From Flavobacterium terrisoli (lineage in GTDB: Bacteria; Bacteroidota; Bacteroidia; Flavobacteriales; Flavobacteriaceae): DNA of 64,000 nt. Under the pieces are notes generated by a model, which worked only from the letters and a program-made list of their open reading frames with translations, was not told the origin of the DNA and did not search any database. Where the stretch lies: the NCBI RefSeq assembly GCF_030167905.1, contig NZ_JARGNA010000008.1, forward strand, positions 124,001-188,000, read 5' to 3'. The translations under genes and the position numbers were made by a program. Positions 17,166 to 26,024 of this stretch are shown in pieces. The stretch's first letter is position 1. The number at the start of each line of letters is the position of its first letter.

Positions 17166-17330
17166 AATGAAAATTATATAACATTTTGCCGAAATTATAG
17201 AACACGCATCTTATAATAAATACCCACATTTGTGTTAGCAATATTAATGGTCAAGAGAAGAAAAGTCAAAATCACCAAAATCCCCATTTTGGTCCTAACC
17301 GATAAAATTGCTGCTTTTTCGGCAAAAAAA

Positions 17331-17366
17331 AGCAAAAACGTCCCGAAGTATCGGGACGTTTTTTTT
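17331..17366. terminator. Bidirectional rho-independent terminator
   Basis: CGTCCCGA-AGTA-TCGGGACG (17339-17358) is a perfect 8-bp stem flanked by A-runs on the left and T-runs on the right. It serves the convergent pirin and thioesterase genes. Confidence 0.9.
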
Positions 17367-17372
17367 ATGTCA

Positions 17373-17876
17373 TTACTTCACCAATTCTTTAGACAAGGAT
17401 TTTTCCTTGAGCAAATCATTAATGCGCTCCTGCAAAGTATTGTATTGACCGACAGCCATATTTTCTATCGTTTTTGCCCATTCTAAAAAAGAACTTTCAT
17501 GAGGTGCTTTTCTGCCGGTTTTAATGTCAATCGGGACAAATTTGGTTCGCATAATCGCTTTCAAATGGGATTGGCTTTCGTTTTTCATTTGGGTTTCAAC
17601 CAACAGATATTCAGGATTGGCTTCCAGTAAGGTAGATTGAATGCTTACCACTTCATTGTAAACCGCCGGGCGCAAATAGGCAATTTCGTGACCGCCGACC
17701 ACCCAGGAAATATTCTTTTGATAATATTCAGCCAAATTGAGATTGTAATGTTCTTTGAGATGATCTTCACGTGCATTCAAAAAATAATCGATATAACGTG
17801 CATTATTAAGATGTCCAAACAGATCACAATCACTAAATCGGATGGTATAAACGGATGTTGGAGTTATAGTCATCAT
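17373..17876 (-). CDS. Acyl-CoA thioesterase, 4HBT (hotdog) family
   Basis: A 167-aa hotdog-fold protein. The FSDCDLFGHLNNARYIDYF segment carries the 4-hydroxybenzoyl-CoA thioesterase-type active-site Asp and the HxxNxxY core. I start at MMTITPTS (17876), two bases past the stop codon of the upstream beta-propeller gene; the longer open reading to 17948 would overlap that gene. The two are therefore co-transcribed and probably both controlled by the TetR operator at 18781. Substrate acyl-CoA unknown. Confidence 0.85.
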   Translation of the reverse strand: MMTITPTSVYTIRFSDCDLFGHLNNARYIDYFLNAREDHLKEHYNLNLAEYYQKNISWVVGGHEIAYLRPAVYNEVVSIQSTLLEANPEYLLVETQMKNESQSHLKAIMRTKFVPIDIKTGRKAPHESSFLEWAKTIENMAVGQYNTLQERINDLLKEKSLSKELVK

Positions 17877-17877
17877 T

Positions 17878-18753
17878 TTAATATTTTCTCGTTTGTGAAT
17901 TCTCATAAGGTAGGAAATGTAACTCTCCGGATAACATCGCAGGAACAATAAAGCTGTTTCCTTCTATAACAAAATCAGCCGGTCCGGCGATGAGTTCGTC
18001 CATTGGCAGTCTGTTGGTTCTATGGTTTGACAATTGAATGGAAAGCAAAATTCCTTTCTTATCATAAGCTACCCAATTGCTGGTGTACAGCACATCATTG
18101 GCAACATATAACCCATCATAAATTCCTTCCGCAGCGGTAAGTTGGGTAAAAGTGTTATTCTTTAAATTGATATAACCTACAACTCCATTGGCTTTATTAT
18201 TATTTCCCAAACCGTTCACATAAAGCAAATTGGCTTTTTTGAAACAGAACAATCCGTTGATACCGGCAATCGGTTTGTCAATTACAACTTCAGTATAGGT
18301 TTTATCCGGGAGATTGACTTTGTATAATTTGCTGACATCCGTAGCCGAAACATATAAAGTATTGTTATCCCAAACGGCAATATCATTGAGGAAATGGGTA
18401 TCCCTGCTAAAATCAATTTGGTATAAAGTTGCTCCGGTTTTTACATCAATGGCCACTACCCTGTCGATATCTGTCAGGAATAAAATGTCTTTGTTGACCA
18501 CCAATCCTTTTGGAGCATTCAATGTTTCTTTTGCAAAAGCTGCATCAACTAACTTTCCGTTTTGGTCAAGCTTGATCACTTTACCATCGCCATCTTTGGC
18601 ATCGGGAGTTAAGTTTTTACCAATATCGCCTGCATACAAATAACGACCATCGGCCACTACACTTTCGATATGATCGAATCCTTTTACCGTTTGTGATTGA
18701 GCAGTACTTGCTGCCATGCTTCCCAGAAGCATCATTTTGAGTAGATTTTTCAT
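17878..18753 (-). CDS. Secreted six-bladed beta-propeller (SMP-30/NHL-like)
   Basis: A 291-aa protein with a signal peptide (MKNLLKMMLLGSMAASTAQSQ) and repeated propeller strands such as VVADGRYLYAGDIGK, LVVNKDILFLTDIDRVVAID, IAVWDNNTLYVSATDVSKLY and LYVANDVLYTSNWVAYD. This resembles SMP-30/gluconolactonase-like propellers, but the metal ligands are not certain, so an enzymatic role should not be assumed. It is the first gene of a two-gene unit with the thioesterase. A TetR-type palindrome lies 28 bp before its start, and a TetR gene follows upstream. Confidence 0.75.
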   Translation of the reverse strand: MKNLLKMMLLGSMAASTAQSQTVKGFDHIESVVADGRYLYAGDIGKNLTPDAKDGDGKVIKLDQNGKLVDAAFAKETLNAPKGLVVNKDILFLTDIDRVVAIDVKTGATLYQIDFSRDTHFLNDIAVWDNNTLYVSATDVSKLYKVNLPDKTYTEVVIDKPIAGINGLFCFKKANLLYVNGLGNNNKANGVVGYINLKNNTFTQLTAAEGIYDGLYVANDVLYTSNWVAYDKKGILLSIQLSNHRTNRLPMDELIAGPADFVIEGNSFIVPAMLSGELHFLPYENSQTRKY

Positions 18754-18780
18754 TGTTTTTTGGTTTAGTTTAAATATTTA

Positions 18781-18798
18781 ATATACCAATCGGTATAT
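18781..18798. promoter_or_regulatory. TetR-type operator in front of the propeller gene
   Basis: ATATACC-AATC-GGTATAT is a perfect 7-4-7 inverted repeat, 28 bp upstream of the propeller start codon. The same core (TACYAATCGGTAT) recurs in front of the neighbouring TetR gene. Confidence 0.72.
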
Positions 18799-18814
18799 TT
18801 TATGATAAAAATTT

Positions 18815-19408
18815 TTAGTTCTTCAAATTGTGTATATAATTTTCCAGAAAATCCATTCCTGCTTTTAAGGCAGCGACATTTCCGGTAACTTTGGTCTGCA
18901 TCACACCGCCTTGTATGAGCGAAATAATTACAGTACAAACCTCATCAATATTGATATCGGGTTTGAGTTCACCTGAAATAATGCCTTCATTTACACGGCG
19001 AGCAATCGCACTTCTCCAAAACTCTATGGCATTTGCCGCTTTTACCTTCAGCTGCGGATGCATATCATCGGCTTCGACTGCCGTGTTCAAAACCGGGCAA
19101 CCACTGTGTAAAAATGGCAATTCGAGGTATTTGCGATACGTTTGCGGATAGATCAATAATTTAGAAATAATGCTTTCGTGCTTGTCCATACGTTCTTTAA
19201 GGTAACTGACAACCGATTGGAAATTATAGTCGAAAGCAGCCAGTGCTACTTCATCCTTATTTTCAAAATTGCCATAAATACTTCCTTTGGTCAAACCGGT
19301 AGCCTCAATCATATCATTCAAAGACGTTGACGCATAGCCTTTCTTATTGAAGATAGGTGCGGTCTTTTCAATGATAAATTGTCTGGTGCGATCTGCTTTT
19401 GAAATCAT
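18815..19408 (-). CDS. TetR family regulator
   Basis: A 197-aa protein. The N-terminal helix-turn-helix (FNKKGYASTSLNDMIEATGLTKGSIYGNFENKDE) is very typical of TetR, and the C-terminal part is a TetR_C ligand domain. The start at MISKADRTRQ (19408) is chosen because the upstream reading to 19483 runs through a palindromic operator and a terminator. It lies directly upstream of the propeller-thioesterase pair on the same strand, and both transcripts carry the AATC-centred palindrome. Confidence 0.88.
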   Translation of the reverse strand: MISKADRTRQFIIEKTAPIFNKKGYASTSLNDMIEATGLTKGSIYGNFENKDEVALAAFDYNFQSVVSYLKERMDKHESIISKLLIYPQTYRKYLELPFLHSGCPVLNTAVEADDMHPQLKVKAANAIEFWRSAIARRVNEGIISGELKPDINIDEVCTVIISLIQGGVMQTKVTGNVAALKAGMDFLENYIHNLKN

Positions 19409-19441
19409 AATGAAAGTAATATTTAACAAATGTAAACAAAA

Positions 19442-19459
19442 ATATACTAATCGGTATTT
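19442..19459. promoter_or_regulatory. TetR-type operator in front of tetR (second unit)
   Basis: ATATACT-AATC-GGTATTT, one mismatch per arm from the perfect site at 18781. It lies 34 bp upstream of the tetR start and suggests autoregulation. Confidence 0.65.
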
Positions 19460-19486
19460 TTTAATAAAATAAATTATCAACATAAA

Positions 19487-19516
19487 AAAACCGTCTCAAT
19501 TGCTCAGGACGGTTTT
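19487..19516 (-). terminator. Rho-independent terminator after the NTF2-like lipoprotein gene
   Basis: AAAACCGTC and GACGGTTTT form a 9-bp stem around a 12-base loop. The minus strand continues as seven T, ending the transcript of the gene at 19592. Confidence 0.8.
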
Positions 19517-19591
19517 CCGTTTAAACTCAAAAAATTACTCAAATCTACTTTACTTTAAACATTTTGGCGTTATAATAAGTTGTTGTAAAAT

Positions 19592-20146
19592 CTATTTTTT
19601 CTTTGGCATCGCGGCTTGGATTGGCACTCTGTCCGCAAAATGATCTACCTCATCAATTTTGTCATTGGCATCAAAATGATACAAGATATGCATCCATTGG
19701 GTCATAGAAGAACCGCCTTTGTATTTGACAGTAACCTCAAACCAACTCATCAGCCATACACCCGGTGTTTCTAACCTTTGTGGTTTGTTGATTTTAATTG
19801 GGAACCAAATATCATTCTTGTAAACTAAACTTTCAATCATATTCAGTCTTCGGTCACGCCAAAATTTATCAATAGCCGGTTTTCCAACCAAACTATCACC
19901 GGCGTTCCAATAATATTTGGCATTGTCGGCATAATCGCCCATCCAGGCATCCATATCACCGCTGGCTAAGGCAGCCATGTGTTTTTTACCAATCTCAGTA
20001 TACTTTGCATCGGTAAATTCAGCCTGTTGTTCAGTGTCTGGCTTTGCGGCATCTGATGCGGCTGGTGCTGTAGGTTCGCCAGGAGTTTCTTTTTTACATC
20101 CCAAGAAAAGGACAAGTGCAAGCGCAATAAATAATAGTTTTTTCAT
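19592..20146 (-). CDS. NTF2-like (SnoaL/DUF4440-type) lipoprotein
   Basis: A 184-aa protein. MKKLLFIALALVLFLGC is a lipoprotein leader (Cys17), followed by a Pro/Ala/Glu-rich linker and an NTF2-like cone-shaped domain: YTEIGKKHMAALASGDMDAW, then DNAKYYWNAGDSLVGKPAIDKF. Such domains bind small hydrophobic ligands or act as mini-enzymes; no function can be assigned. Single gene with its own terminator. Confidence 0.8.
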   Translation of the reverse strand: MKKLLFIALALVLFLGCKKETPGEPTAPAASDAAKPDTEQQAEFTDAKYTEIGKKHMAALASGDMDAWMGDYADNAKYYWNAGDSLVGKPAIDKFWRDRRLNMIESLVYKNDIWFPIKINKPQRLETPGVWLMSWFEVTVKYKGGSSMTQWMHILYHFDANDKIDEVDHFADRVPIQAAMPKKK

Positions 20147-20324
20147 AAGGTAAAGGTTTTAAATTAATAGTTAGTTACTAAGCTTAAAATTTTACCATTA
20201 TGCGAAAGCAGGTCAAAAAATAGTGGAATAAAAGTACTAATAAAATGGATAAGTTGCTTTAAAAAAGAATTTATTTTAAATAAAAACACTGATTATCAGT
20301 AATTTATTAATGTCAGAAATTACA

Positions 20325-20350
20325 AAGCCTCCGACTTTCATCAGAGGCTT
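20325..20350 (-). terminator. Probable terminator after the choice-of-anchor I protein
   Basis: AAGCCTC and GAGGCTT form a 7-bp stem with a 12-base loop. The downstream minus-strand sequence is only moderately T-rich. Confidence 0.55.
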
Positions 20351-20375
20351 GCACAATTGATAACTAACCCACAAT

Positions 20376-23300
20376 TTATTTAACAATCAATCGCTTTACT
20401 ATTCCTTCAGAGGTTTTAATCAAATAGATTCCTGATGTAAAATTTTTTGTATTTAAAGTTTGTGCTTCTTTCTGTGCCAAAATCAATTTTCCTGAAATAT
20501 CATATACTTCAATATCGGCTGTCCTGTTAAAATAAACCAAACTGTTATCTACCGAAGGATTTGGGAAAACCGCAAATGTTGGAACATTGCCCTCAAAATC
20601 TGGTGTTGATAAATCATTCGCATCCACTTCAAAAATCGTAATGGTACCGCTGATTTCATTGGCTACTAAAATATACGGAGTACCGGTTGGGCTGTTCTCC
20701 GAAGTAACATAAGTAATTCCCTCCGGACCATGATCACCGCTATAAGCCGAAGTGCTTCTGCTGTTTTTGTAATCTACCAATATTGCATTGTTCGGGTCGG
20801 TTATATTGTAAACCATCACGCCTCCTATTCTTTCCAACGAAATAAAAGCAAAAGTTTCTGTACCTATTTGTGCCAATGTTACCCCTTCAGGTTCCGGACC
20901 TTTAGCACGGCTTCTTACTTTAGCCGCATTATCCTCGTGGTCGGCATTGAAAATAGTAGGTAAATTAGTCGAGGTGTACATTTCGAAATCATCACCACTG
21001 TCATAAACCAATTGACCGGTAGCCGCATTAAAAATAGAGAACGAACGGGTTCCAACGGCATTGATGGTTTCAAATTCTGCATCAGCATCTGTATTTCCGT
21101 TTAAGTTGGTTACCCTGTAGCGACCCATATTGTACGATTGCTTTAACACAGCCGCATTTGGAAAAGCTGTTGCATCCAAACCATAAGCGGCAGCACCAAC
21201 GGTAGTTCTTTCATTCAAACCGCTGTATTCCTTTTCGTCACCTTCGTTGGCCGTAACCAAATAAGTGGTTCCTCCAACAGTATAATTGGCAATCGCATCA
21301 GGAATGTAAAAGGCATTTATCGGCCAGTTGGCAATCAATACTTGGCCATTATTGTCGGATATATCAAAACCGTTTCCTGGCAGGTTTACGTCTTTCGTTC
21401 CCAAAGCCCAAAGACTGTTAAAAGTATTATTGCTCAAATTGATTTCGGCCACTGCATTGTTTTCCTGTAAAGTCACCCAGGCTTTTTGAGAGTCAGCACT
21501 GATGGTAATATATTCGGGTTCAAAATCCTGAGACATGGTGCTGGTTGCTTTTAATTTTCTCACACCCGAAGTGATTAACGCGGCTTCCTGTGTATTATAA
21601 TCGGTAAACAATAAAGTTGTCACATTGGCTTGCGTCAAAGCAGGAATGCCGCCTGAAATATCTATGATACTCACCGAACCTTCAGGATCAACTGAGTAAT
21701 TGGCATTGGGTTGGCCTTCGTTGGCGGTCATTACTTTGGTTCCATCAGGGGAAAAAGTAATCATATCCGGTAAGGCACCAACAGTCACTTGTTTTAGAAA
21801 AGTTCCATTGGTATCAAAGAAAACCACCGAACCGTTTAATGCTTCGTCCACATTTGGCGAAGCCACGGCTACAATTCCGTTTTTAACCGCAACCGAAGTC
21901 ACGCCGCCATAAACATTCATATCAACTGAAGTCACCACTGATGGTGTTGTAGGATCACTGAAATTGATAATATCCAAAAATCCGGCAATCGCACTCGTTG
22001 TAAATAAGCGCTGGGAAACCGGATCATGCACCACAATTTCGCAAGTGCTGGTATTGGCTCCCGAAGGATCAAAACTACCCACATAGTTCAATTCGATTTG
22101 GTTAGTCGGAACTGGTGCCAATCGGTCATTGTCTTTAATGTAAACCGTTGCCGTTGTATTTCCGGTAAGGCTTAATCCAACAGGATTTTCGAGGCTCAAC
22201 ACAAAATATTCGGCTTGTTGTTCTTCAAGGATATCATCAATAATCGGAATGATAATCGTTTGTGTCAAGGCACTTGAACCGGTAAAGTTTAAGGTTTGTG
22301 TAACCAAAGTAAAATCATTGGCATCGGCCGTACTGAAAGGCGTTCCTTTTACCACCAAATCTACGCTACTCGTTGCCGGGCTGGTCAAAGTAATATTGAA
22401 AAATAATGTGCCTGCATTTTCATTAACGGTAATAAAGTTAGAGGCTAAAGCAGCAGCCGGATTTCCCGTAGTGAAAGTAACCGCTGGTGTTGTTGTAATC
22501 GCATTATTGCTTTCATCTTCGATGGCGTTGGGAACCAAAGCCAAATAATACAACTGTCCGTTCGCTAAAGAAGCAGCAGGAACAACGGTAATCACATTCC
22601 CTGAAATCGTAGCATCAAAAGACACTTCAGTTCCTAAAGCGTCATTCAAACGCAATTCCACCAAAGCATCAACATTAGTATTGTCGATGACCGAGTCGTC
22701 CATCAAACGAATATTTTCATTAAAACTAATCGTCGGATTAACCGTAGTAGCAACATTAGTTGCTCCGTTGACAATCGAAAGAGTGGCTACCGGTGCGATA
22801 GTATCGGCTCCGCCAAAAGTAGTACCTTCTACCGTAAAATTATCAAAGCGATTGTTCCCGACCGTTCCGCCGGTGCCTTGTGAGAATTCCACTTTTAATT
22901 TGAAATTCGGATTGTTGTTGGCTCCGCTGATGGCAGAAAAATCTAAAGTTGCCAAAGCAGGATCGCCGTTATTCGGAATTACTGTTGTAAACGCAACATA
23001 GTTGGTTCCATCCAAAGAATAAGACCAGGATTGTGTTCCTGCTCCTGAACCCGAGCGACGCGTGGCAAATTTCACGATGATATTTTCATAACCTGTTGTT
23101 GGCAGGGCAAACTCTAAAGCGCCGCCAATCGGATCATTGAAACGCAAATGTGCCCCTGAAGCATCTCCATTGCGTGCATTCAAATTCAAAACTGAAAAAT
23201 TCTGTCCGGTTCCGCCGGCAAAATCAATGGTACTGATGCCTCCCGCAATGGCATTCAAAACAGCACCGCCCAGTGTAGAAGTTGGCGTTGTAATCGCTGC

Positions 23301-23417
23301 CACCGAAGTGTTGTTGTTAAAGTTCCAATAGTGTACTAAAGTCTGGCCCCAGGAGAATGTGGAAACCAACATCAGCAAGAGAAAAGAAAAGGTTTTTGTT
23401 GTGTAATTTTTTGACAT
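20376..23417 (-). CDS. Secreted choice-of-anchor I protein with Calx-beta and T9SS type A domain
   Basis: A 1013-aa protein. It has a signal peptide (ends WGQ), a lectin-like or LamG-like region (about 25-200), a Big-type Ig domain (about 205-315, 'NGATNVATTVNPTISFNENIRL' type strands), a Calx-beta-like domain (about 320-430), then a long beta-propeller of the choice-of-anchor I type (about 440-930) recognised by PEGVTLAQIGTETFAFISLE and GGVMVYNITDP. The C-terminal 75 residues are a T9SS type A sorting domain ending GIVKRLIVK. It is a predicted cell-surface or released protein. Whether the propeller is enzymatic is not known. Confidence 0.85.
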   Translation of the reverse strand: MSKNYTTKTFSFLLLMLVSTFSWGQTLVHYWNFNNNTSVAAITTPTSTLGGAVLNAIAGGISTIDFAGGTGQNFSVLNLNARNGDASGAHLRFNDPIGGALEFALPTTGYENIIVKFATRRSGSGAGTQSWSYSLDGTNYVAFTTVIPNNGDPALATLDFSAISGANNNPNFKLKVEFSQGTGGTVGNNRFDNFTVEGTTFGGADTIAPVATLSIVNGATNVATTVNPTISFNENIRLMDDSVIDNTNVDALVELRLNDALGTEVSFDATISGNVITVVPAASLANGQLYYLALVPNAIEDESNNAITTTPAVTFTTGNPAAALASNFITVNENAGTLFFNITLTSPATSSVDLVVKGTPFSTADANDFTLVTQTLNFTGSSALTQTIIIPIIDDILEEQQAEYFVLSLENPVGLSLTGNTTATVYIKDNDRLAPVPTNQIELNYVGSFDPSGANTSTCEIVVHDPVSQRLFTTSAIAGFLDIINFSDPTTPSVVTSVDMNVYGGVTSVAVKNGIVAVASPNVDEALNGSVVFFDTNGTFLKQVTVGALPDMITFSPDGTKVMTANEGQPNANYSVDPEGSVSIIDISGGIPALTQANVTTLLFTDYNTQEAALITSGVRKLKATSTMSQDFEPEYITISADSQKAWVTLQENNAVAEINLSNNTFNSLWALGTKDVNLPGNGFDISDNNGQVLIANWPINAFYIPDAIANYTVGGTTYLVTANEGDEKEYSGLNERTTVGAAAYGLDATAFPNAAVLKQSYNMGRYRVTNLNGNTDADAEFETINAVGTRSFSIFNAATGQLVYDSGDDFEMYTSTNLPTIFNADHEDNAAKVRSRAKGPEPEGVTLAQIGTETFAFISLERIGGVMVYNITDPNNAILVDYKNSRSTSAYSGDHGPEGITYVTSENSPTGTPYILVANEISGTITIFEVDANDLSTPDFEGNVPTFAVFPNPSVDNSLVYFNRTADIEVYDISGKLILAQKEAQTLNTKNFTSGIYLIKTSEGIVKRLIVK

Positions 23418-23632
23418 GATGGTGTAGTTTTATTTGACCACAAAATACCGTCATCCGTTTTATAGTAAGATTAATTAAAAATCATTGATTTATTAAGTAT
23501 GGCACTGCCAATGTACCCGAATTGTTAGCAGACCCAAAGTCTGTTTAAATTAAATTTACATTGGTTAAATTCACCTTCATGAGAAACAATATTGACCAAT
23601 TCTTCTTAAATTCGTGAACCTAAATTATTGTT

Positions 23633-24346
23633 ATGCGTTGCTTCTATTCTTGTTTATGTTTGCTCATCAGTATGGTTGGTTTTGGCCAAACGGAAAAACC
23701 AAAATTGGAGATCACACATCTCACCGGTGATTTTTATGTCTATACGACCTATAAATTATATAACGGAACACCATTTCCGGCGAATGGTTTGTATCTGGTA
23801 ACTAATGAGGGAGTCGTAATGATTGATACGCCTTGGGACGAAACCCAATTCCAGCCTTTACTGGACAGCATCCAAAAAAAGCACCATCAGAAAGTAAAGC
23901 TTTGCATTGCCACACATTCGCATGGAGATCGAACCGGTGGTTTGGAATATTATAAATCGAAAGGCATAAAAACCTATACCACTAAGCAAACCGATGCGAT
24001 TTGCCGGGCAACAGGTGAAAAAAGAGCGGAGTTCCTTTTGGAAAAAGATACTGAATTCACACTTGGCCAATACACTTTTGAAACCTACTATGCTGGTGAA
24101 GGCCACACTCCTGATAACATTGTGGTTTGGTTTGGAAAAGACAAAGTGCTTTATGGCGGCTGTCTGGTGAAAAGCACGGATGCCGGAGATTTAGGAAATA
24201 TGGCGAATGCCAATGTCAAAGCCTGGCCAACAACCATCAAAAACATCCAACGCAAATACAAACCCAATTATGTTATTCCGGGTCATCAAAGCTGGAAAAG
24301 CAAAAAGTCTTTGCAGCACACACTCCAGTTGTTGAATAGACTATAA
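23633..24346 (+). CDS. Subclass B1 metallo-beta-lactamase
   Basis: A 237-aa protein with a signal peptide (about 19 residues, ending GFGQ). Zinc ligands of the B1 class are all present: His95, His97 and Asp99 (HSHGD), His158 (GEGHTPDN), Cys177 (GGCLVK) and His218 (IPGHQSW), plus the substrate-binding Lys180. The text closely resembles BlaB/JOHN-type enzymes of Flavobacteriia, which hydrolyse penicillins, cephalosporins and usually carbapenems in the periplasm. No mobile element is nearby, so it looks like a resident chromosomal gene. Activity on particular drugs is not shown by sequence. Confidence 0.93.
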   Translation: MRCFYSCLCLLISMVGFGQTEKPKLEITHLTGDFYVYTTYKLYNGTPFPANGLYLVTNEGVVMIDTPWDETQFQPLLDSIQKKHHQKVKLCIATHSHGDRTGGLEYYKSKGIKTYTTKQTDAICRATGEKRAEFLLEKDTEFTLGQYTFETYYAGEGHTPDNIVVWFGKDKVLYGGCLVKSTDAGDLGNMANANVKAWPTTIKNIQRKYKPNYVIPGHQSWKSKKSLQHTLQLLNRL

Positions 24347-24386
24347 TATTTTTTGGTATCTTAGCTTAACATTGAAAACCAATCTT

Positions 24387-24827
24387 ATGAAAACATATCT
24401 TTCTTTATTTTTAGTATTATTTCTTTCGTGTGATAATAAACAAAAACAATTAGAAAAAGCGGTTTTAGAAAAAGAAGAAAAGATTGAACTGGACTATTTT
24501 CACTTGACAAATCAAAGTTCTGACAAAAGCTATGGATTTACTGAAGCTAATCCAATTAAAGTTGGAGGTAGTTCAGAAAGTATGGGACCAAAAAATGAAC
24601 GACGATTTTTAAGTGCATTAAAAGGTCCACATGGTGAAAAAGTTAGGTTTTATAGAGATGGTAGTTGCTGCCTTTTTGAAACTCCTAACGTAGAAAAAGG
24701 TATGAAGGGAATGCTCGACATTTACAAAGTATATTGGGACGACATCGCAGATACATTGCAGATTTATATCAATATGTATGATAGAGACAGTTTATTGATT
24801 CCGGTTGGGTTAACTTCAAAAAACTAA
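24387..24827 (+). CDS. Ser-Cys-Cys lipoprotein, uncharacterised family (paralogue 1)
   Basis: A 146-aa protein. MKTYLSLFLVLFLSC is a lipoprotein leader (Cys15), which fixes the start at 24387 rather than the ATG at 24372. The body shares a series of blocks with the protein at 42060-42515: YG(F/Y), then NERRFLSALKGPHGEKVRFY, a DGSCCLF segment with two adjacent cysteines, GMLDIYKVYW, and a C-terminal block LQIYINMYDRDSLLIPVGL. No known catalytic motif is recognised. It follows the beta-lactamase by 40 bp on the same strand and could be co-transcribed. Confidence 0.78.
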   Translation: MKTYLSLFLVLFLSCDNKQKQLEKAVLEKEEKIELDYFHLTNQSSDKSYGFTEANPIKVGGSSESMGPKNERRFLSALKGPHGEKVRFYRDGSCCLFETPNVEKGMKGMLDIYKVYWDDIADTLQIYINMYDRDSLLIPVGLTSKN

Positions 24828-24919
24828 CTTCTGGAACAACGTCTCCTAACAGCGGTCTGTACAATTCCTTAGCCTGCGTTTGCAACAAAATTTTCAAATA
24901 AATAAAAAAAGTTAAATAA

Positions 24920-24931
24920 ACTTGCGCAAGT
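24920..24931. promoter_or_regulatory. Palindrome over the -33 region of the ArsR operon
   Basis: ACTTGCGCAAGT is a perfect 12-bp palindrome containing the -33 TTG. A half copy (ACTTGCGAA) recurs at 24962. A probable ArsR binding site. Confidence 0.6.
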
Positions 24932-24952
24932 GAATGTTTGCATATATATTTG
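24922..24952 (+). promoter_or_regulatory. Promoter of the ArsR-SRPBCC operon
   Basis: -33 TTG (24922-24924) and -7 TATATTTG (24945-24952) are separated by 20 bases, a good fit to the Bacteroidota consensus. The ATG is at 24986. Confidence 0.65.
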
Positions 24953-24957
24953 CAAAC
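24936..24957. promoter_or_regulatory. Inverted repeat over the -7 box of the ArsR operon
   Basis: GTTTGCA and TGCAAAC form a perfect 7-bp inverted repeat spaced by 8 bases. It brackets the -7 box, so a bound repressor would block transcription. Confidence 0.55.
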
Positions 24958-24985
24958 GATTACTTGCGAATTAAAAAAAATCAAG

Positions 24986-25306
24986 ATGAGAAGAGATGTA
25001 TATCAAGGAATAGCCGATCCTACAAGACGTGCCATAATTGGTCTCATAGCTGTTCAGGCCATGACGCCCAATGCGCTGGCGGAACACTTTAATATTTCCA
25101 GACAAGGTGTGTCCAATCACATCAAGATCCTAACGGAATGCGAATTGGTAAAACAGGAACAACAGGGACGGGAAATTTATTATTCACTTGAACTCAAAAA
25201 ACTAAAGGAAATAGACCAATGGCTTGAGCAATACAGAGCCATTTGGGAGAACCAATTCAATCAATTGGACAAAGTATTATCAACCATTAAAAACCAGAAA
25301 AAATGA
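24986..25306 (+). CDS. ArsR family winged-helix repressor
   Basis: A 106-aa protein. It starts [18 protein letters not shown], the typical opening of the SRPBCC-linked ArsR subgroup, with the recognition region [20 protein letters not shown]. No metal-binding cysteines (CxC) are present, so it is not an arsenite sensor. Its stop overlaps the start of the SRPBCC gene (ATGA). It probably represses its own operon through the two palindromes at the promoter. Confidence 0.9.
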   Translation: MRRDVYQGIADPTRRAIIGLIAVQAMTPNALAEHFNISRQGVSNHIKILTECELVKQEQQGREIYYSLELKKLKEIDQWLEQYRAIWENQFNQLDKVLSTIKNQKK

Positions 25307-25800
25307 GCAACTTACTATTTGATTTCACCGTTGACAAAGCAGCACAAAAGGTATATATCACCCGGGAATTTGATGCTAATCTTTCCTTGGTATGGGACGC
25401 TTTTACTACAAAAGAAATCCTTGACCAATGGAATGCGCCAGAACCTTACAGAGCCAAAACAAAATACATGAATTTTGAAGTTGGCGGAAAAAGATTCTAT
25501 GCCATGGTAAGTCCCGATGGACAAGAAGGCTGGATACTTCAGGAATACACTTCCATCACGCCAAAAACCAATTTCAAAATGCACAATGCTTTTGCAGATG
25601 CCGCTGAAAACCCTCAATTACCGGGTTCTGAATGGGATTATACCTTCAGTGAACAAAACGGCATCACCAAAGTCAGCATTACCATTTACAATGAATCGCT
25701 TGAACGCTTGGAGAGAATGATTGAAATGGGCTTCACCGAAGGATTCACTGCGACTTTGAAACAATTGGAAAACATATTGGCCACTTTATCGAAAAAATGA
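25303..25800 (+). CDS. SRPBCC (AHSA1/START-like) domain protein
   Basis: A 165-aa protein. [27 protein letters not shown] and the later [22 protein letters not shown] match the AHSA1 branch of the START/Bet v 1 fold, with a deep hydrophobic ligand cavity. It overlaps the ArsR gene by 4 bp and the next gene by 4 bp, so translation is coupled. ArsR-SRPBCC pairs are widespread in Bacteroidota and other phyla; the ligand is unknown. Confidence 0.9.
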   Translation: MSNLLFDFTVDKAAQKVYITREFDANLSLVWDAFTTKEILDQWNAPEPYRAKTKYMNFEVGGKRFYAMVSPDGQEGWILQEYTSITPKTNFKMHNAFADAAENPQLPGSEWDYTFSEQNGITKVSITIYNESLERLERMIEMGFTEGFTATLKQLENILATLSKK

Positions 25801-26006
25801 TTTTTGTTTTTAAAACCTCTGTAAAAAATAAAAAACAAGCTAAAAAGCTTAAACCACATATAGACAAAATACTGCCGAATGCCGAATGGAATTTTGACCT
25901 TGAAGACTGTGACAAGATTTTGCGCATTGACAGCGAAGAAGATATTGCTTTGATAATGATAAATCTGCTGAAAATTCATAACTTCGATTGTGAGGAATTA
26001 GAGTAG
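25797..26006 (+). CDS. Small conserved-type protein (69 aa), ferredoxin-like fold suspected
   Basis: Its pattern [18 protein letters not shown], then [18 protein letters not shown], and a final helix resembles HMA/ferredoxin-like small proteins but has no CxxC metal motif; a single cysteine sits in LEDCDKIL. The start overlaps the SRPBCC stop (ATGA), so it is the third gene of a coupled operon. I know of no assigned function. Confidence 0.72.
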   Translation: MIFVFKTSVKNKKQAKKLKPHIDKILPNAEWNFDLEDCDKILRIDSEEDIALIMINLLKIHNFDCEELE

Positions 26007-26024
26007 AAACATAAAAAACTAAAC

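Noticed and set aside
17232..17486. An open frame over the convergent pirin/thioesterase junction
   Set aside because: It runs through a strong bidirectional terminator and overlaps the thioesterase gene.
20288..20300. Palindrome ACTGATTATCAGT
   Set aside because: It lies between genes with no matching second copy or promoter box, so it may be chance.
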